Source: Acidovorax radicis N35
Lineage (GTDB): Bacteria > Pseudomonadota > Gammaproteobacteria > Burkholderiales > Burkholderiaceae_C
Direction: 5' to 3'
Length of the DNA: 64,000 nt
Assembly (NCBI RefSeq): GCF_000204195.1
Contig: NZ_AFBG01000020.1
Coordinates: forward strand, 372,001 to 436,000
Shown here: one piece after another, positions 48,010 to 58,344 of the stretch
Position numbering within the stretch: the stretch's first letter is position 1
Layout of the letters: every line of letters starts with the position of its first letter
Program-made: the position numbers and the translations under genes
The notes under the pieces: generated by a model
What the model was told of the DNA's origin: nothing
Databases searched by the model: none
Seen by the model: the letters and a program-made list of their open reading frames with translations, nothing else

Positions 48010-48966
48010 TCAGGTGGGTGATTGGATTTTAGTGCCGGGGTCTTGGCGTGGTGAGAGGTGTTCCACCAGCAAACGCGCCGTGACGGGCAGTGCGTCAAAG
48101 TCGCGGGCCACCACGCGCAGCTCGCGGTGGGCCCAGGCGTCGGTCAATGGGACGGCTTGCAGGTTGCCCACGCCGCGCATCAGCGCAAACGCCCGGTCGG
48201 GCAGCAGGCCCACGCCCAGGCCGTTGTCGATCATGCGGCACATGGCGTCAAGCCCCGTGACCTGGATGCGCTGGCGCAGCGGGCGCCCGGCGGCAGCTGC
48301 TGCGGCGCGCATGGCCAGGCTGATGCTGCTGTTGGCGTGCAGGCCCACGATGTCCCAGTCCAGAACTTCTTCAAAATTGATAGCTGCCAGCGCAGACAGG
48401 TCATGCGCCAGGGGCACAACGAGCACCAGATTGTCGGCGCGGTAAGGGCGGCTTTGCAGTTCCAGGGCACCGTTGCCACTGGCCATGCCGATGTTGCAGA
48501 TGCCCAGGTCTGCAGCGCCCTCCTGCACGGCATGCAGCACGTCGCTGCTCAGGTGCTCCTGCAGGTCGATCTTGATCTGGCTGTGCTCGCGCGCAAAGGC
48601 GCCCAGGTCTTCGGGCAGAAACTGGAAGATGGCCGAGATGTTGGCGTGCATGCGCACATGGCCGCGCACACCGTCGGCGTATTCGCTGAGCTCGCCCTGC
48701 ATGCGCTCCAGGCCAAACAGCACGGTGCGCGCGTGGTGCAGCAGGCTCTCGCCTGCGGGGGTGAGCGTGACGCCCCGGCTGTGGCGGTAGAGCAGGGCGG
48801 TGTCCACGGCCGTTTCCAGGTCCGACAGGCGTTTGCTGACAGCCGATGCGGCAATGAACTCGCGCTCGGCCGCGCGGCCAATGCTGCCGAGCTCGCACAC
48901 CGCCACAAACAGTTGCAGCGAGGTCAGGTCGATACGGCGCGCAAAACTGCGCTCGGAGCTTTTCAT
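48010..48966 (-). CDS. LysR-family transcriptional regulator upstream of leuC
   Basis: 318 residues from the ATG at 48964-48966. The N-terminal winged helix has LTSLQLFVAVCELGSIGRAAE and AASAVSKRLSDLE; the rest is the effector-binding domain (NLVLVVPLAHDL, GLGVGLLPDRAF). It is transcribed in the same direction as leuC, 21 bases ahead, rather than divergently, so it may be co-transcribed with the leucine operon. Target and effector are unknown. A family A half-repeat is embedded in its coding sequence at about 48372-48393. Confidence 0.9.
   Translation of the reverse strand: MKSSERSFARRIDLTSLQLFVAVCELGSIGRAAEREFIAASAVSKRLSDLETAVDTALLYRHSRGVTLTPAGESLLHHARTVLFGLERMQGELSEYADGVRGHVRMHANISAIFQFLPEDLGAFAREHSQIKIDLQEHLSSDVLHAVQEGAADLGICNIGMASGNGALELQSRPYRADNLVLVVPLAHDLSALAAINFEEVLDWDIVGLHANSSISLAMRAAAAAAGRPLRQRIQVTGLDAMCRMIDNGLGVGLLPDRAFALMRGVGNLQAVPLTDAWAHRELRVVARDFDALPVTARLLVEHLSPRQDPGTKIQSPT
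48372..48393. repeat. Family A half-element inside the LysR gene
   Basis: CAAAATTGATAGCTGCCAGCGC matches the outer arm and flank of family A copies; it is translated on the minus strand as ALAAINF. Only one arm is present, so no hairpin. Confidence 0.4.
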
Positions 48967-49102
48967 GGGGTTTTGTCTTCTCGGAATGAGAAGGTTGTCT
49001 ATTTTCTCTGCATTATGGGTGCTTTGCCATCGCGATACGCGATGGTTGGGATGCCCGTCCGCGCGTGAGCAGTCCCTCTGAAGCCCAGAACGCTGCCGTG
49101 GC

Positions 49103-50470
49103 TTAGGCGGTGCAGGTGCTGCCGTGCTCTGGCACGGCGGCGCGCCAGCGCAGCTCATGCTCAATGCGCTGGCGCAGCAGATCGGATGCGCCCATTTCGC
49201 CATGCACCACATACACCTGGTCGGGCGCGTGGCCCATGCTGCGCAGCCAGGCGATGAGCTGGTTGCCGTCGGCGTGGGCCGACGCGGAGGACAGCCGCAC
49301 CACCTCGGCGCGCACGGCCACGTCCTGGCCATGGATGCGGATGCTCTTTTCGCCCTGGGCCAGGCGCGCGCCGCGTGTGCCCGGCGCCTGGTGGCCGGTC
49401 AGGATGATCATGTTGCGGTGGTCGCCCGCGTGCAGCGCCAGGTGGTGCAGCACGCGGCCCCCGGTGGCCATGCCACTGGCCGACAGGATGACCATGGGGC
49501 CATGCAGCTTGGCCAGCCCCTTGGATTGCTCGGGCGTCTGGACCATGGTGGCGCCATGCTCCAGTGCCTGTACTTCGCGGCCGCTCAGGCGGTGTTCCTG
49601 CATATGGTGCTGGAACAGCCCCGTGGTGCTGACCGCCATGGGGCTGTCCAGAAACACCTTGAGGGAGGCGGGCACCACACCCTGCGCCTTGAGCAGGCCA
49701 ATGGCGTGCAGCACCACCTGGGCACGCCCCACGGCGAACACGGGCACCACCGCTATGCCCCCGCGTGCGGCCAGGCGCTGCAGGGCGGGCCCCAGTTCGT
49801 CGAGCAGGCCTTCGGGAGGGTGTTCGCGGTCGCCGTAGGTGGACTCGATGAGCACCGTGTCGGCCTGGGGCGGGGCGTCCGGTGGATTCATCAGCAAGTC
49901 GTCCGGCCGCCCCAGGTCGCCGGAGAACAGGATGCGCCGCCCTCCGACTTCCAGCAGCACACTGGCCGCGCCGAGGATGTGGCCAGCGGGCGAGAAAGTC
50001 ATGCGCCAGCCGGGCAGGGGCTCGAACGCTTTGTGGAACGCATGGATCTGGAACTGTTGGAGGCAGTGCAGTGCATCGAGCCGGGTGTACAGCGGCAGGG
50101 CGGGGCTGTGGCTGCTGAGCTGGTGCCGGTTGAGAAAGGCCGCGTCTTCCTCCTGCAGGTGCCCACTGTCGGGCAGCAGGATGGTGCACAGGTCGCGCGT
50201 GCCCGGCGTGCAGTGGATGGCGTGGGTGTAGCCATCGCGCGCCAGCAGGGGCAGGTAGCCGCTGTGGTCCAGATGCGCGTGGGTCAGCACCACCGCGTCG
50301 ATCTGGCGGGGCGTGACGGGCAAGGGCTGCCAGTTGCGCAGGCGCAGCTGCTTGTAGCCCTGGAACAGGCCGCAGTCGATCAGCAGGCTTTTGCCGTTGT
50401 GCCGAACCAGGTATTTGGAGCCTGTGACGGTCCCGGAGCCACCCAGAAAGGTGATGTTGACATTGTTCAT
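49103..50470 (-). CDS. Metallo-beta-lactamase fold, beta-CASP RNA hydrolase family
   Basis: 455 residues from the ATG at 50468-50470 with GGGAGC upstream. Zinc motifs: THAHLDHSGYLP, then FSPAGHILGAAS and FSGDLG; the beta-CASP part has ESTYGDREH, PVFAVGRAQVVLHAI, LDSPMA and SASGMATGGRVLHHL; SSASAHADG is the C-terminal His motif. Family members are exonucleases/endonucleases of RNA (CPSF-73/RNase J-like, YSH1-type); this group in bacteria is poorly studied. Stands alone between dnaJ and the LysR gene. Confidence 0.88.
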   Translation of the reverse strand: MNNVNITFLGGSGTVTGSKYLVRHNGKSLLIDCGLFQGYKQLRLRNWQPLPVTPRQIDAVVLTHAHLDHSGYLPLLARDGYTHAIHCTPGTRDLCTILLPDSGHLQEEDAAFLNRHQLSSHSPALPLYTRLDALHCLQQFQIHAFHKAFEPLPGWRMTFSPAGHILGAASVLLEVGGRRILFSGDLGRPDDLLMNPPDAPPQADTVLIESTYGDREHPPEGLLDELGPALQRLAARGGIAVVPVFAVGRAQVVLHAIGLLKAQGVVPASLKVFLDSPMAVSTTGLFQHHMQEHRLSGREVQALEHGATMVQTPEQSKGLAKLHGPMVILSASGMATGGRVLHHLALHAGDHRNMIILTGHQAPGTRGARLAQGEKSIRIHGQDVAVRAEVVRLSSASAHADGNQLIAWLRSMGHAPDQVYVVHGEMGASDLLRQRIEHELRWRAAVPEHGSTCTA

Positions 50471-50566
50471 GGACCGCAGCTCCCGCTTCATCGCCGATGG
50501 ATTTTCATCGTACTGCGCAGGCTGCGCCAGCGGGGGTTGACTGCGATTTTCTTGCCTTGCATCAAG

Positions 50567-50607
50567 AAAAAACCGCCTGGACCAGAAGGCCGCAGGCGGT
50601 TTTTTTG
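50567..50607. terminator. Bidirectional terminator after dnaJ
   Basis: AAAAAACCGCCTG pairs with CAGGCGGTTTTTTT. On the minus strand it follows the dnaJ stop by 17 bases and ends grpE-dnaK-dnaJ. Confidence 0.92.
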
Positions 50608-50624
50608 GGGGGGCAGGCTGGTGA

Positions 50625-51770
50625 TCAGCTGAAGAAGTTCTTCAAGCGGTCCGTCCAGCTTTCGCCGCTGGGCGAATGGCGGCCGCCACCCTTCTTGAGC
50701 GAATCCTCCAGCTCGCGCAGCAGCTTGCGCTGGTGCTCGGTGAGCTTCACGGGGGTCTCTACGGCGATGTGGCAGTACAGGTCGCCCGGGTAGCTGGCGC
50801 GCACACCCTTGATGCCCTTGCCGCGCAGGCGGAATTGCTTGCCGGCCTGGGTGCCTTCCGGAATGTCGATGGCCGCCTTGCCCGCCAAGGTGGGCACCTC
50901 GATCTCGCCGCCCAAAGCCGCCGTGATGAAACTCACGGGCACCTGGCAGTGCAGGTCGTCGCCGTCGCGCTCGAAGATGTCGTGTTTCTTCAGGCGGATT
51001 TCGATGTACAGGTCGCCGGGCGGGCCACCGTTGGTGCCAGGTTCGCCGTTGCCGGTGCTGCGAATGCGCATGCCGTCGTCGATGCCTGCAGGGATCTTCA
51101 CTTCCAGCGTCTTTTGCTTCTTGAGCTTGCCCTGGCCATGGCAGCTGGTGCAGGGCTCGGGAATGATCTTGCCCGTGCCACGGCAGTGCGGGCAGGTCTG
51201 CTGCACGCTGAAGAAGCCCTGGCGCATCTGCACCGTGCCCGCGCCCTGGCAGGTGCCGCAGGTCTTGGCGCTGGTGCCGGGCTTGGCGCCGCTGCCGTGG
51301 CAGGTGTCGCAGCTCTCCCACGACGGGATGCGGATCTGTGCATCCTTGCCGCGTGCGGCCTCTTCCAGGGTGATCTCCATGGCGTAGCTCAGGTCGCTGC
51401 CGCGGTAGACCTGGCGGCCGCCCGCGCCCCGCCCACGCCCGCCCTGCTGGCCGAACATGTCGCCGAAGATGTCGCCAAAAGCCTCGGCAAAACCGCCAAA
51501 GCCCTCTGCACCCGGGCCTCCCGGGCCGCGCATGTTGGGGTCGACCCCGGCGTGGCCGTACTGGTCGTAGGCCGCACGCTTTTGTGGGTCGGAGAGCATC
51601 TCGTAGGCCTCCTTGGCCTCCTTGAATTTCTCTTCGGCAGGCTTGGCCGCATCCCCCTGATTGCGGTCAGGGTGGTGCTTCATCGCCAGCTTGCGATAGG
51701 CCTTCTTGATTTCTTCGTCCGAGGCGTTCTTGGGAACACCCAGGATTTCGTAAAAGTCTCTTTTGGACAT
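50625..51770 (-). CDS. dnaJ: Chaperone protein DnaJ
   Basis: 381 residues from the ATG at 51768-51770. J-domain with AMKHHPDRN (HPD motif), Gly/Phe-rich linker, four CxxCxGxG zinc repeats ([32 protein letters not shown]) and the C-terminal client-binding domain. It delivers substrates to DnaK and stimulates its ATPase. Third gene of the grpE-dnaK-dnaJ heat-shock operon. Confidence 0.98.
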   Translation of the reverse strand: MSKRDFYEILGVPKNASDEEIKKAYRKLAMKHHPDRNQGDAAKPAEEKFKEAKEAYEMLSDPQKRAAYDQYGHAGVDPNMRGPGGPGAEGFGGFAEAFGDIFGDMFGQQGGRGRGAGGRQVYRGSDLSYAMEITLEEAARGKDAQIRIPSWESCDTCHGSGAKPGTSAKTCGTCQGAGTVQMRQGFFSVQQTCPHCRGTGKIIPEPCTSCHGQGKLKKQKTLEVKIPAGIDDGMRIRSTGNGEPGTNGGPPGDLYIEIRLKKHDIFERDGDDLHCQVPVSFITAALGGEIEVPTLAGKAAIDIPEGTQAGKQFRLRGKGIKGVRASYPGDLYCHIAVETPVKLTEHQRKLLRELEDSLKKGGGRHSPSGESWTDRLKNFFS

Positions 51771-51856
51771 GGTCTTTCTGAGCCCGGTTGGAACAGGAAC
51801 GCCGCGCAAGCACCGTCAACGGCACCGCGCGGCGGCTGGGGTCAACGGGAGCGTGC

Positions 51857-53806
<1,950 letters not shown>

Positions 53807-53849
53807 GATTTTTCTCCGAATGCTTGAATGGTTTGGATGGCTAGTAACT

Positions 53850-53858
53850 TGTGGATAA
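53850..53858 (-). promoter_or_regulatory. DnaA-box consensus nonamer between grpE and dnaK
   Basis: TGTGGATAA, i.e. TTATCCACA on the minus strand, a perfect 9/9 match, in the 94-base gap before dnaK. A single box may be chance, but dnaK-dnaA links are known in other bacteria. Confidence 0.4.
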
Positions 53859-53900
53859 CTTGTGGCGGTTCAAGTCATCCGTGCTGATTTATTTGAAGAT

Positions 53901-54452
53901 TTACTTCGGGGCTGTCACGGTGACAAGTGCCGGCCGCAGCACGCGGTCAGCGATCACATAGCCCTTTTGCAGCACGGCCACCACGGTGTTGGCTTCCTGG
54001 TCGGCAGGCACCACGCTGATGGCCTGGTGCTGGTGGGGGTCGAACTTGGCGCCCGCCTCGGGGTTGATGGCCAGCACCTTGTTGCGCTCCAGTGCCGAAG
54101 TCAGTTGGCGCAGGGTGGCGTCGGCGCCTTCGCGCAACTGCTGGGGCGTGGCTTCCTTGATAGCCAGGGCGGCATCCAGGCTGTCGGCCACGGGCAGCAG
54201 GCTCTCGGCAAAACTCTCGATGCCGAACTTGCGGGCCTTGGAGACTTCGTCTTCGGCCCGGCGCCGGGCATTCTCGGTCTCGGCCTTGGCGCGCAGGAAC
54301 TGGTCGGCCAGATCGGCGCTTTTGGCCTTGAGCTCGGCCAGCTCGCCCTGCAGGCGTGCCAGCTCGTCCGAGGCGTGGGCTGCCATGGCGGCTTCGACTT
54401 CTTCGGGGGCGGGAGCATTCTGAGGGGCTGTGGTTTGGCTGTTATCTGACAT
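53901..54452 (-). CDS. grpE: Nucleotide exchange factor GrpE
   Basis: 183 residues from the ATG at 54450-54452. The acidic N-terminus leads to a long helix ([20 protein letters not shown]) and the [18 protein letters not shown] motif; the beta domain ends with [16 protein letters not shown]. It releases ADP from DnaK. First gene of the operon, immediately after a sigma-32-like promoter. Confidence 0.97.
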   Translation of the reverse strand: MSDNSQTTAPQNAPAPEEVEAAMAAHASDELARLQGELAELKAKSADLADQFLRAKAETENARRRAEDEVSKARKFGIESFAESLLPVADSLDAALAIKEATPQQLREGADATLRQLTSALERNKVLAINPEAGAKFDPHQHQAISVVPADQEANTVVAVLQKGYVIADRVLRPALVTVTAPK

Positions 54453-54488
54453 GTCTTGGTCTGAAGGTAAATGAACAGTACGCGCGAG

Positions 54489-54516
54489 AGTTGGGGCCGT
54501 GCCACCACAAATCAAG
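54489..54516 (-). promoter_or_regulatory. Sigma-32 (heat-shock) type promoter of grpE-dnaK-dnaJ
   Basis: CTTGATT (54516-54510) and CCCCAACT (54496-54489) on the minus strand, 13 bases apart, match the RpoH consensus CTTGAAA ... CCCCATNT. The predicted transcript start lies about 30 bases before the grpE ATG. Confidence 0.75.
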
Positions 54517-54663
54517 GTCTGCGCCAGGGGTATGTCCTTTCGGCCCCCGCGTACAGCGCGCTTTGTTGTATGGCATGTCGGCCCAGCCCCTGGTTTTGCA
54601 AGAGGCCAGGCGTTTGTCAGGCGCCTATTTGTACGCCCACGCGGGGACTTGGGCGGCCCTGAG

Positions 54664-54692
54664 TGTACAAGCGGCAGAGGTCGGGCTATAAT
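54664..54692 (+). promoter_or_regulatory. Sigma-70 promoter of the rpsF operon
   Basis: TGTACA (-35, 54664-54669) and TATAAT (-10, 54687-54692) with 17-base spacing, about 60 bases before rpsF. The 305-base region between divergent grpE and rpsF holds this and the sigma-32 promoter; nothing else of note was seen there. Confidence 0.75.
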
Positions 54693-54708
54693 CGCAGGCT
54701 TTCCCTTG

Positions 54709-54740
54709 CCACACCACTTCAAGACGCAGTGGGTGGTCTT
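54709..54740 (+). promoter_or_regulatory. Possible S6:S18 autoregulatory leader hairpin
   Basis: CACCAC in the rpsF leader can pair with GTGGGTG across TTCAAGACGCA. In many bacteria an S6:S18 complex represses its own operon by binding such a leader hairpin with a bulged CCG. The bulge is not evident here, so this is tentative. Confidence 0.25.
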
Positions 54741-54757
54741 ACCCAAAAGGAGTATGC

Positions 54758-55165
54758 ATGCGTCATTACGAAATCATTTTGTTGATCCATCCGGATCAAA
54801 GCGAACAAGTTCCAGCGATGCTGGAGCGCTACAAGGGCATGATCACCGCTGGCGGTGGCAAGGTGCACCGTGTGGAAGACTGGGGCCGCCGTCAACTGGC
54901 GTACCTGATCAACAAGCTGGCCAAGGCCCACTACCTGTGCGTGAACATCGAAGCCGACCAGGCCGTGATGGCTGAACTGGAGCATGCCTTCAAGTTCAAC
55001 GACGCCGTGTTGCGCCACCTGACGGTTCAAAAGAAGAAGGCCGATGCAGGTCCTTCTTCGATGATGAAGACCGTCGAGCGTGAAGAAGCCCGCAAGGCCA
55101 GCCAAGCTGAATACGCAGCTGCTGGCGGTGAGCGTGGCGAGCGCCCAGATCGCGCCGAGCGCTGA
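54758..55165 (+). CDS. rpsF: 30S ribosomal protein S6
   Basis: 135 residues. [20 protein letters not shown] and the conserved [18 protein letters not shown] are S6 signatures. It binds S18 in the platform of the small subunit. A good AAGGAG site precedes the ATG. The C-terminus beyond about residue 105 is a charged extension ([13 protein letters not shown]). First gene of the rpsF-priB-rpsR-rplI operon. Confidence 0.98.
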   Translation: MRHYEIILLIHPDQSEQVPAMLERYKGMITAGGGKVHRVEDWGRRQLAYLINKLAKAHYLCVNIEADQAVMAELEHAFKFNDAVLRHLTVQKKKADAGPSSMMKTVEREEARKASQAEYAAAGGERGERPDRAER

Positions 55166-55179
55166 TCCAGCCCGTTGGA

Positions 55180-55470
55180 GTGGAGAACCGCGTAGTCTTG
55201 ACCGCTTGTATCGCAGAGGCTGAACCCCTGCGTTACACACCCGCCGGACTGCCTGCCCTTACGCTGCGACTCGAACACGAGTCCTGGCAAACCGAGGCAG
55301 GCCACCCCCGCGAAGTCAAGGCCGCCATGAAAGCCGTTGCCTTTGGTGCGATGGCTGAGCGTCTGGCAAGGCAGAACATCGGAAGTCTCTGGACTTTCAG
55401 TGGATTTCTAGCCACCCCACGCAATGGCAAGACCGCAGTGCTTCACATCCAGGATATTCAACAAAATTAA
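55180..55470 (+). CDS. priB: Primosomal replication protein PriB
   Basis: 96 residues, starting with GTG at 55180. The N-terminal [20 protein letters not shown] and [13 protein letters not shown] are those of single-OB-fold PriB. It binds ssDNA and PriA at stalled forks and helps reload DnaB, whose gene lies 1 kb downstream. Its place between rpsF and rpsR is the conserved proteobacterial arrangement. Confidence 0.92.
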   Translation: MENRVVLTACIAEAEPLRYTPAGLPALTLRLEHESWQTEAGHPREVKAAMKAVAFGAMAERLARQNIGSLWTFSGFLATPRNGKTAVLHIQDIQQN

Positions 55471-55487
55471 TTTTCAAGGGGTCCGCA

Positions 55488-55769
55488 ATGGCCACGTTCA
55501 AGAAGTTCAACAAAGACAAGCGCCCAAAGCGCAACACCCAGTCCCTGCTGTTCAAGCGCAAGCGCTTTTGCCGCTTCACGGTGACCGGTGTTGAAGAAAT
55601 CGACTACAAGGATGTCGACACGCTGCGCGATTTCATCGCCGAAAACGGCAAGATCATCCCCGCACGCCTGACCGGCACGCGCGCCATCTTCCAGCGTCAG
55701 CTGAACACCGCCATCAAGCGCGCTCGCTTCCTGGCCCTGGTGCCTTACAGCGACCAGCACAAGATCTAA
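55488..55769 (+). CDS. rpsR: 30S ribosomal protein S18
   Basis: 93 residues. [38 protein letters not shown] and [11 protein letters not shown] are diagnostic for bS18. It pairs with S6 in the 30S platform. The ATG is preceded by AAGGGG. Confidence 0.98.
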   Translation: MATFKKFNKDKRPKRNTQSLLFKRKRFCRFTVTGVEEIDYKDVDTLRDFIAENGKIIPARLTGTRAIFQRQLNTAIKRARFLALVPYSDQHKI

Positions 55770-55781
55770 GGAGCACAACCC

Positions 55782-56234
55782 ATGCAAATCATCCTGCTCG
55801 ACAAGGTTGTGAACCTCGGCAACCTCGGTGAAATCGTCAAGGTCAAAGACGGCTACGCCCGCAACTTCCTGATCCCCGCTGGCCGCGCCCGTCGCGCCAC
55901 GGAAGCTGCCAAGGCAGAGTTCGAAGCCAAGCGTGCTGAACTCGAAAAGGCCGCAGCTGCCAAGCTGGCAGAAGCCCAAGCCCAAGGTGAAAAGCTGGCA
56001 GGCACCACCGTCAAGCTGACGCAAAAGGCTGGCGTGGATGGCCGTCTGTTTGGTTCCGTGACCAACCACGACATCGCTGAAGAGCTGAACAAGCAAGGCT
56101 ACAAGGTTGCCAAGGCCCAGATCCGCCTGCCCAACGGCCCGATCAAGGTCGTGAGCGAAAGCACCGTGAACGTTGCTCTGCACACCGACGTGGTGGTGGA
56201 AGTGACCGTGTCGGTCTACGGCGAAACCGCCTGA
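55782..56234 (+). CDS. rplI: 50S ribosomal protein L9
   Basis: 150 residues. [19 protein letters not shown] and [16 protein letters not shown] form the N-domain; a long central helix follows and the C-domain ends in [16 protein letters not shown]9 reaches from the L1 side of the 50S and affects reading-frame maintenance. Last gene of the operon, with a terminator 22 bases after the stop. Confidence 0.98.
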   Translation: MQIILLDKVVNLGNLGEIVKVKDGYARNFLIPAGRARRATEAAKAEFEAKRAELEKAAAAKLAEAQAQGEKLAGTTVKLTQKAGVDGRLFGSVTNHDIAEELNKQGYKVAKAQIRLPNGPIKVVSESTVNVALHTDVVVEVTVSVYGETA

Positions 56235-56255
56235 TACACCCCGGTGTTTCATCAG

Positions 56256-56282
56256 AAGCCGCCCTCGGGCGGCTTTTGTCTT
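56256..56282 (+). terminator. Rho-independent terminator after rplI
   Basis: AAGCCGCCC pairs with GGGCGGCTT, followed by TTGTCTTTT. It closes the rpsF operon, upstream of dnaB. Confidence 0.88.
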
Positions 56283-56413
56283 TTGGTTCGCGCCATTTGT
56301 ACATGATTGCCCACCGGTAGTCCACGGATTACCCACAGGCTTGTCCCCCGGCCGTTGCTCTGATGTGGCAAGTGCCGGGAATGTATTTTGTCAGGCTCTG
56401 TCCGGAGAATCCC

Positions 56414-57829
56414 ATGTCTGCTGTCTTTCCCCCGTTGGATGACCAAGGCTTCGCGCCCCCTCCCGACCGCGAAATCGCCCAGTTGCGCGTGCCGCCGCAC
56501 TCCATCGAGGCGGAGTCCAGTGTGCTGGGAGGGCTGCTGCTGGACAACAACGCCTGGGACCGCGTGGGTGACCTGCTGGTGGAGAGCCACTTCTACCGGC
56601 ATGAGCATCAGATGGTCTATTCGGCCATCGGTGCGCTGATCAATGCCAGCAAACCGGCCGACGTCATCACGGTGTTCGAGCACCTGCAGAACCAGGGCAA
56701 GGCGCAGGAAATGGGGGGGCTGGCCTACCTGAACAACCTGGCGCAGTACGTACCCAGCGCGAGCAATATCCGCCGCTACGCGGAAATCGTGCGCGAGCGC
56801 GCCATCCTGCGCAAGCTGGTCACGGCCAGTGACGAAATCTCGACCAATGCCTTCAACCCGCAGGGCAAGACGGTCGAGCGCATCCTGGATGAGGCCGAGG
56901 CCAAGATCTTCGCCATTGGCGAAGAGGGCTCGCGCACCAAGCAGGGCTTCCAGTCGCTCGACACCCTGGTGATCGACCTGCTCGACCGGGTGCAGGAGAT
57001 GGCGGACAACCCGGTGGATGTGACCGGCGTGCCCACCGGCTTTGCCGACCTGGACCGCATGACGTCCGGCCTGCAGGCGGGCGACATGGTCGTGCTGGCA
57101 GCCCGCCCATCCATGGGCAAGACCTCGTTCGCGGTGAACATCGCCGAACACGTGGCGCTCAATGAAGGCCTGCCGGTCGCTATCTTCTCGATGGAAATGG
57201 GCGCCGCCCAGTTGGCCGTGCGTATCGTCGGCTCCATCGGCCGCGTGAACCAGGGCAACCTTCGCACCGGCAAGCTCACGGACGACGAGTGGCCGCGCCT
57301 GACGGAAGCCATTGAAAAGCTGCGCACGGTCTCGCTGCACATCGACGAGACGCCTGGCCTGACGCCGGGTGAGCTGCGTGCCAATGCCCGCCGTCTGGCG
57401 CGCCAGTGCGGCAAGCTGGGCCTGATCGTGGTGGACTATTTGCAACTCATGAGCGGCTCGGGTTCCTCCAGTTCGGACAACCGCGCCACCGAGCTGGGCG
57501 AGATCTCCCGGGGTTTGAAGATGCTGGCCAAAGAGCTGCAGTGCCCGGTGATCGCGCTGTCGCAGCTCAACCGCTCGGTGGAGCAGCGCACCGACAAGCG
57601 TCCCATGATGTCCGACCTGCGCGAGTCGGGCGCCATTGAGCAGGATGCCGACATCATCATGTTCATCTACCGCGACGACTACTACAACAAGGACTCGAAG
57701 GAGCCCAACGTCGCGGAGGTCATCATCGGCAAGCAGCGGAACGGGCCCACTGGCACCGTGAAGCTGTTCTTCCAGAAGAACCAGACGCGTTTCGAGAACC
57801 TGGCGATGGGCTCGGGCGACGATTTCTAA
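56414..57829 (+). CDS. dnaB: Replicative DNA helicase DnaB
   Basis: 471 residues from the ATG at 56414 (CGGAGAA upstream). N-domain with PPHSIEAESSVLGGLLLDN; the RecA-like motor has ARPSMGKTSFAVNIAE (Walker A), FSMEMGAAQLAVR, LIVVDYLQLM (Walker B) and SDLRESGAIEQDAD. It unwinds DNA at the replication fork. It follows the S6 operon, as in many proteobacteria. A family A repeat begins a few bases after its stop. Confidence 0.98.
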   Translation: MSAVFPPLDDQGFAPPPDREIAQLRVPPHSIEAESSVLGGLLLDNNAWDRVGDLLVESHFYRHEHQMVYSAIGALINASKPADVITVFEHLQNQGKAQEMGGLAYLNNLAQYVPSASNIRRYAEIVRERAILRKLVTASDEISTNAFNPQGKTVERILDEAEAKIFAIGEEGSRTKQGFQSLDTLVIDLLDRVQEMADNPVDVTGVPTGFADLDRMTSGLQAGDMVVLAARPSMGKTSFAVNIAEHVALNEGLPVAIFSMEMGAAQLAVRIVGSIGRVNQGNLRTGKLTDDEWPRLTEAIEKLRTVSLHIDETPGLTPGELRANARRLARQCGKLGLIVVDYLQLMSGSGSSSSDNRATELGEISRGLKMLAKELQCPVIALSQLNRSVEQRTDKRPMMSDLRESGAIEQDADIIMFIYRDDYYNKDSKEPNVAEVIIGKQRNGPTGTVKLFFQKNQTRFENLAMGSGDDF

Positions 57830-57834
57830 TGAAA

Positions 57835-57889
57835 ATAGCTGCTGGCGCTTATCCTATAAGCGCTGGCAGCTATTGAATTTATAGCATTT
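57835..57889 (+). repeat. Dispersed palindromic repeat (family A, copy 6, best preserved)
   Basis: ATAGCTGCTGGCGCTTAT, CC, TATAAGCGCTGGCAGCTAT: a nearly perfect palindrome of about 38 bases, then a tail TGAATTTATAGCATTTT. It lies between dnaB and the convergent small membrane protein gene and could work as a terminator-like hairpin for dnaB. Confidence 0.85.
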
Positions 57890-57956
57890 TCGCAGTGCCC
57901 GGGTGAAGGTGCCGTGCAACGCCTGTGTATTCGCCTTTGTTGTGTGCTGGTGGCCC

Positions 57957-58343
57957 TTACTGTCGCAGCGCCCACACCATCAAACCTATACAGCCCGCCG
58001 CCAGAACACCCACGGCCACCATGAGTTGTCGATGGCGCTGGCGCAGCACTTCCACGGCCTGCACGACCTGGGCGTTCTGTTCGGCCAGGGACTGGATCAG
58101 CGCCGCGGACTCCTGCTGTTCCTGCTCCAGCCGCGCGACACGGTCGCGCAGATGCTGCAGCTGCAGGGCGACCGGAATGGCGGGCTCGCTGCCGGCACCT
58201 TCGAGTGCATCTGCAGCCGCCTCGGCATTTCCTTTTTGGGTGGTGCCCAGCAGCTTTCTGGCCGCTTGGAGGATCTGGGGCGTCGCCTCGATGACGTCGC
58301 CCCAGGGCACCAGTTTCAGTGCTGCAACCCAGCCCACCGCCAA
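57957..58343 (-). CDS. Hypothetical coiled-coil protein with C-terminal membrane anchor
   Basis: About 128 residues from TTG at 58341-58343 (GAGGTG nine bases upstream); a GTG two codons later is equally possible. Not recognised. The N-terminal third (ALKLVPWGDVIEATPQILQA) is hydrophobic-amphipathic; residues 65-105 form a Gln/Glu-rich coiled coil (LRDRVARLEQEQQESAALIQ); the last 20 residues are a membrane helix (LMVAVGVLAAGCIGLMVW). A tail-anchored inner-membrane protein is the simplest reading. It starts two bases after the phoH stop, so the two are co-expressed. Confidence 0.7.
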   Translation of the reverse strand: MAVGWVAALKLVPWGDVIEATPQILQAARKLLGTTQKGNAEAAADALEGAGSEPAIPVALQLQHLRDRVARLEQEQQESAALIQSLAEQNAQVVQAVEVLRQRHRQLMVAVGVLAAGCIGLMVWALRQ

Positions 58344-58344
58344 C

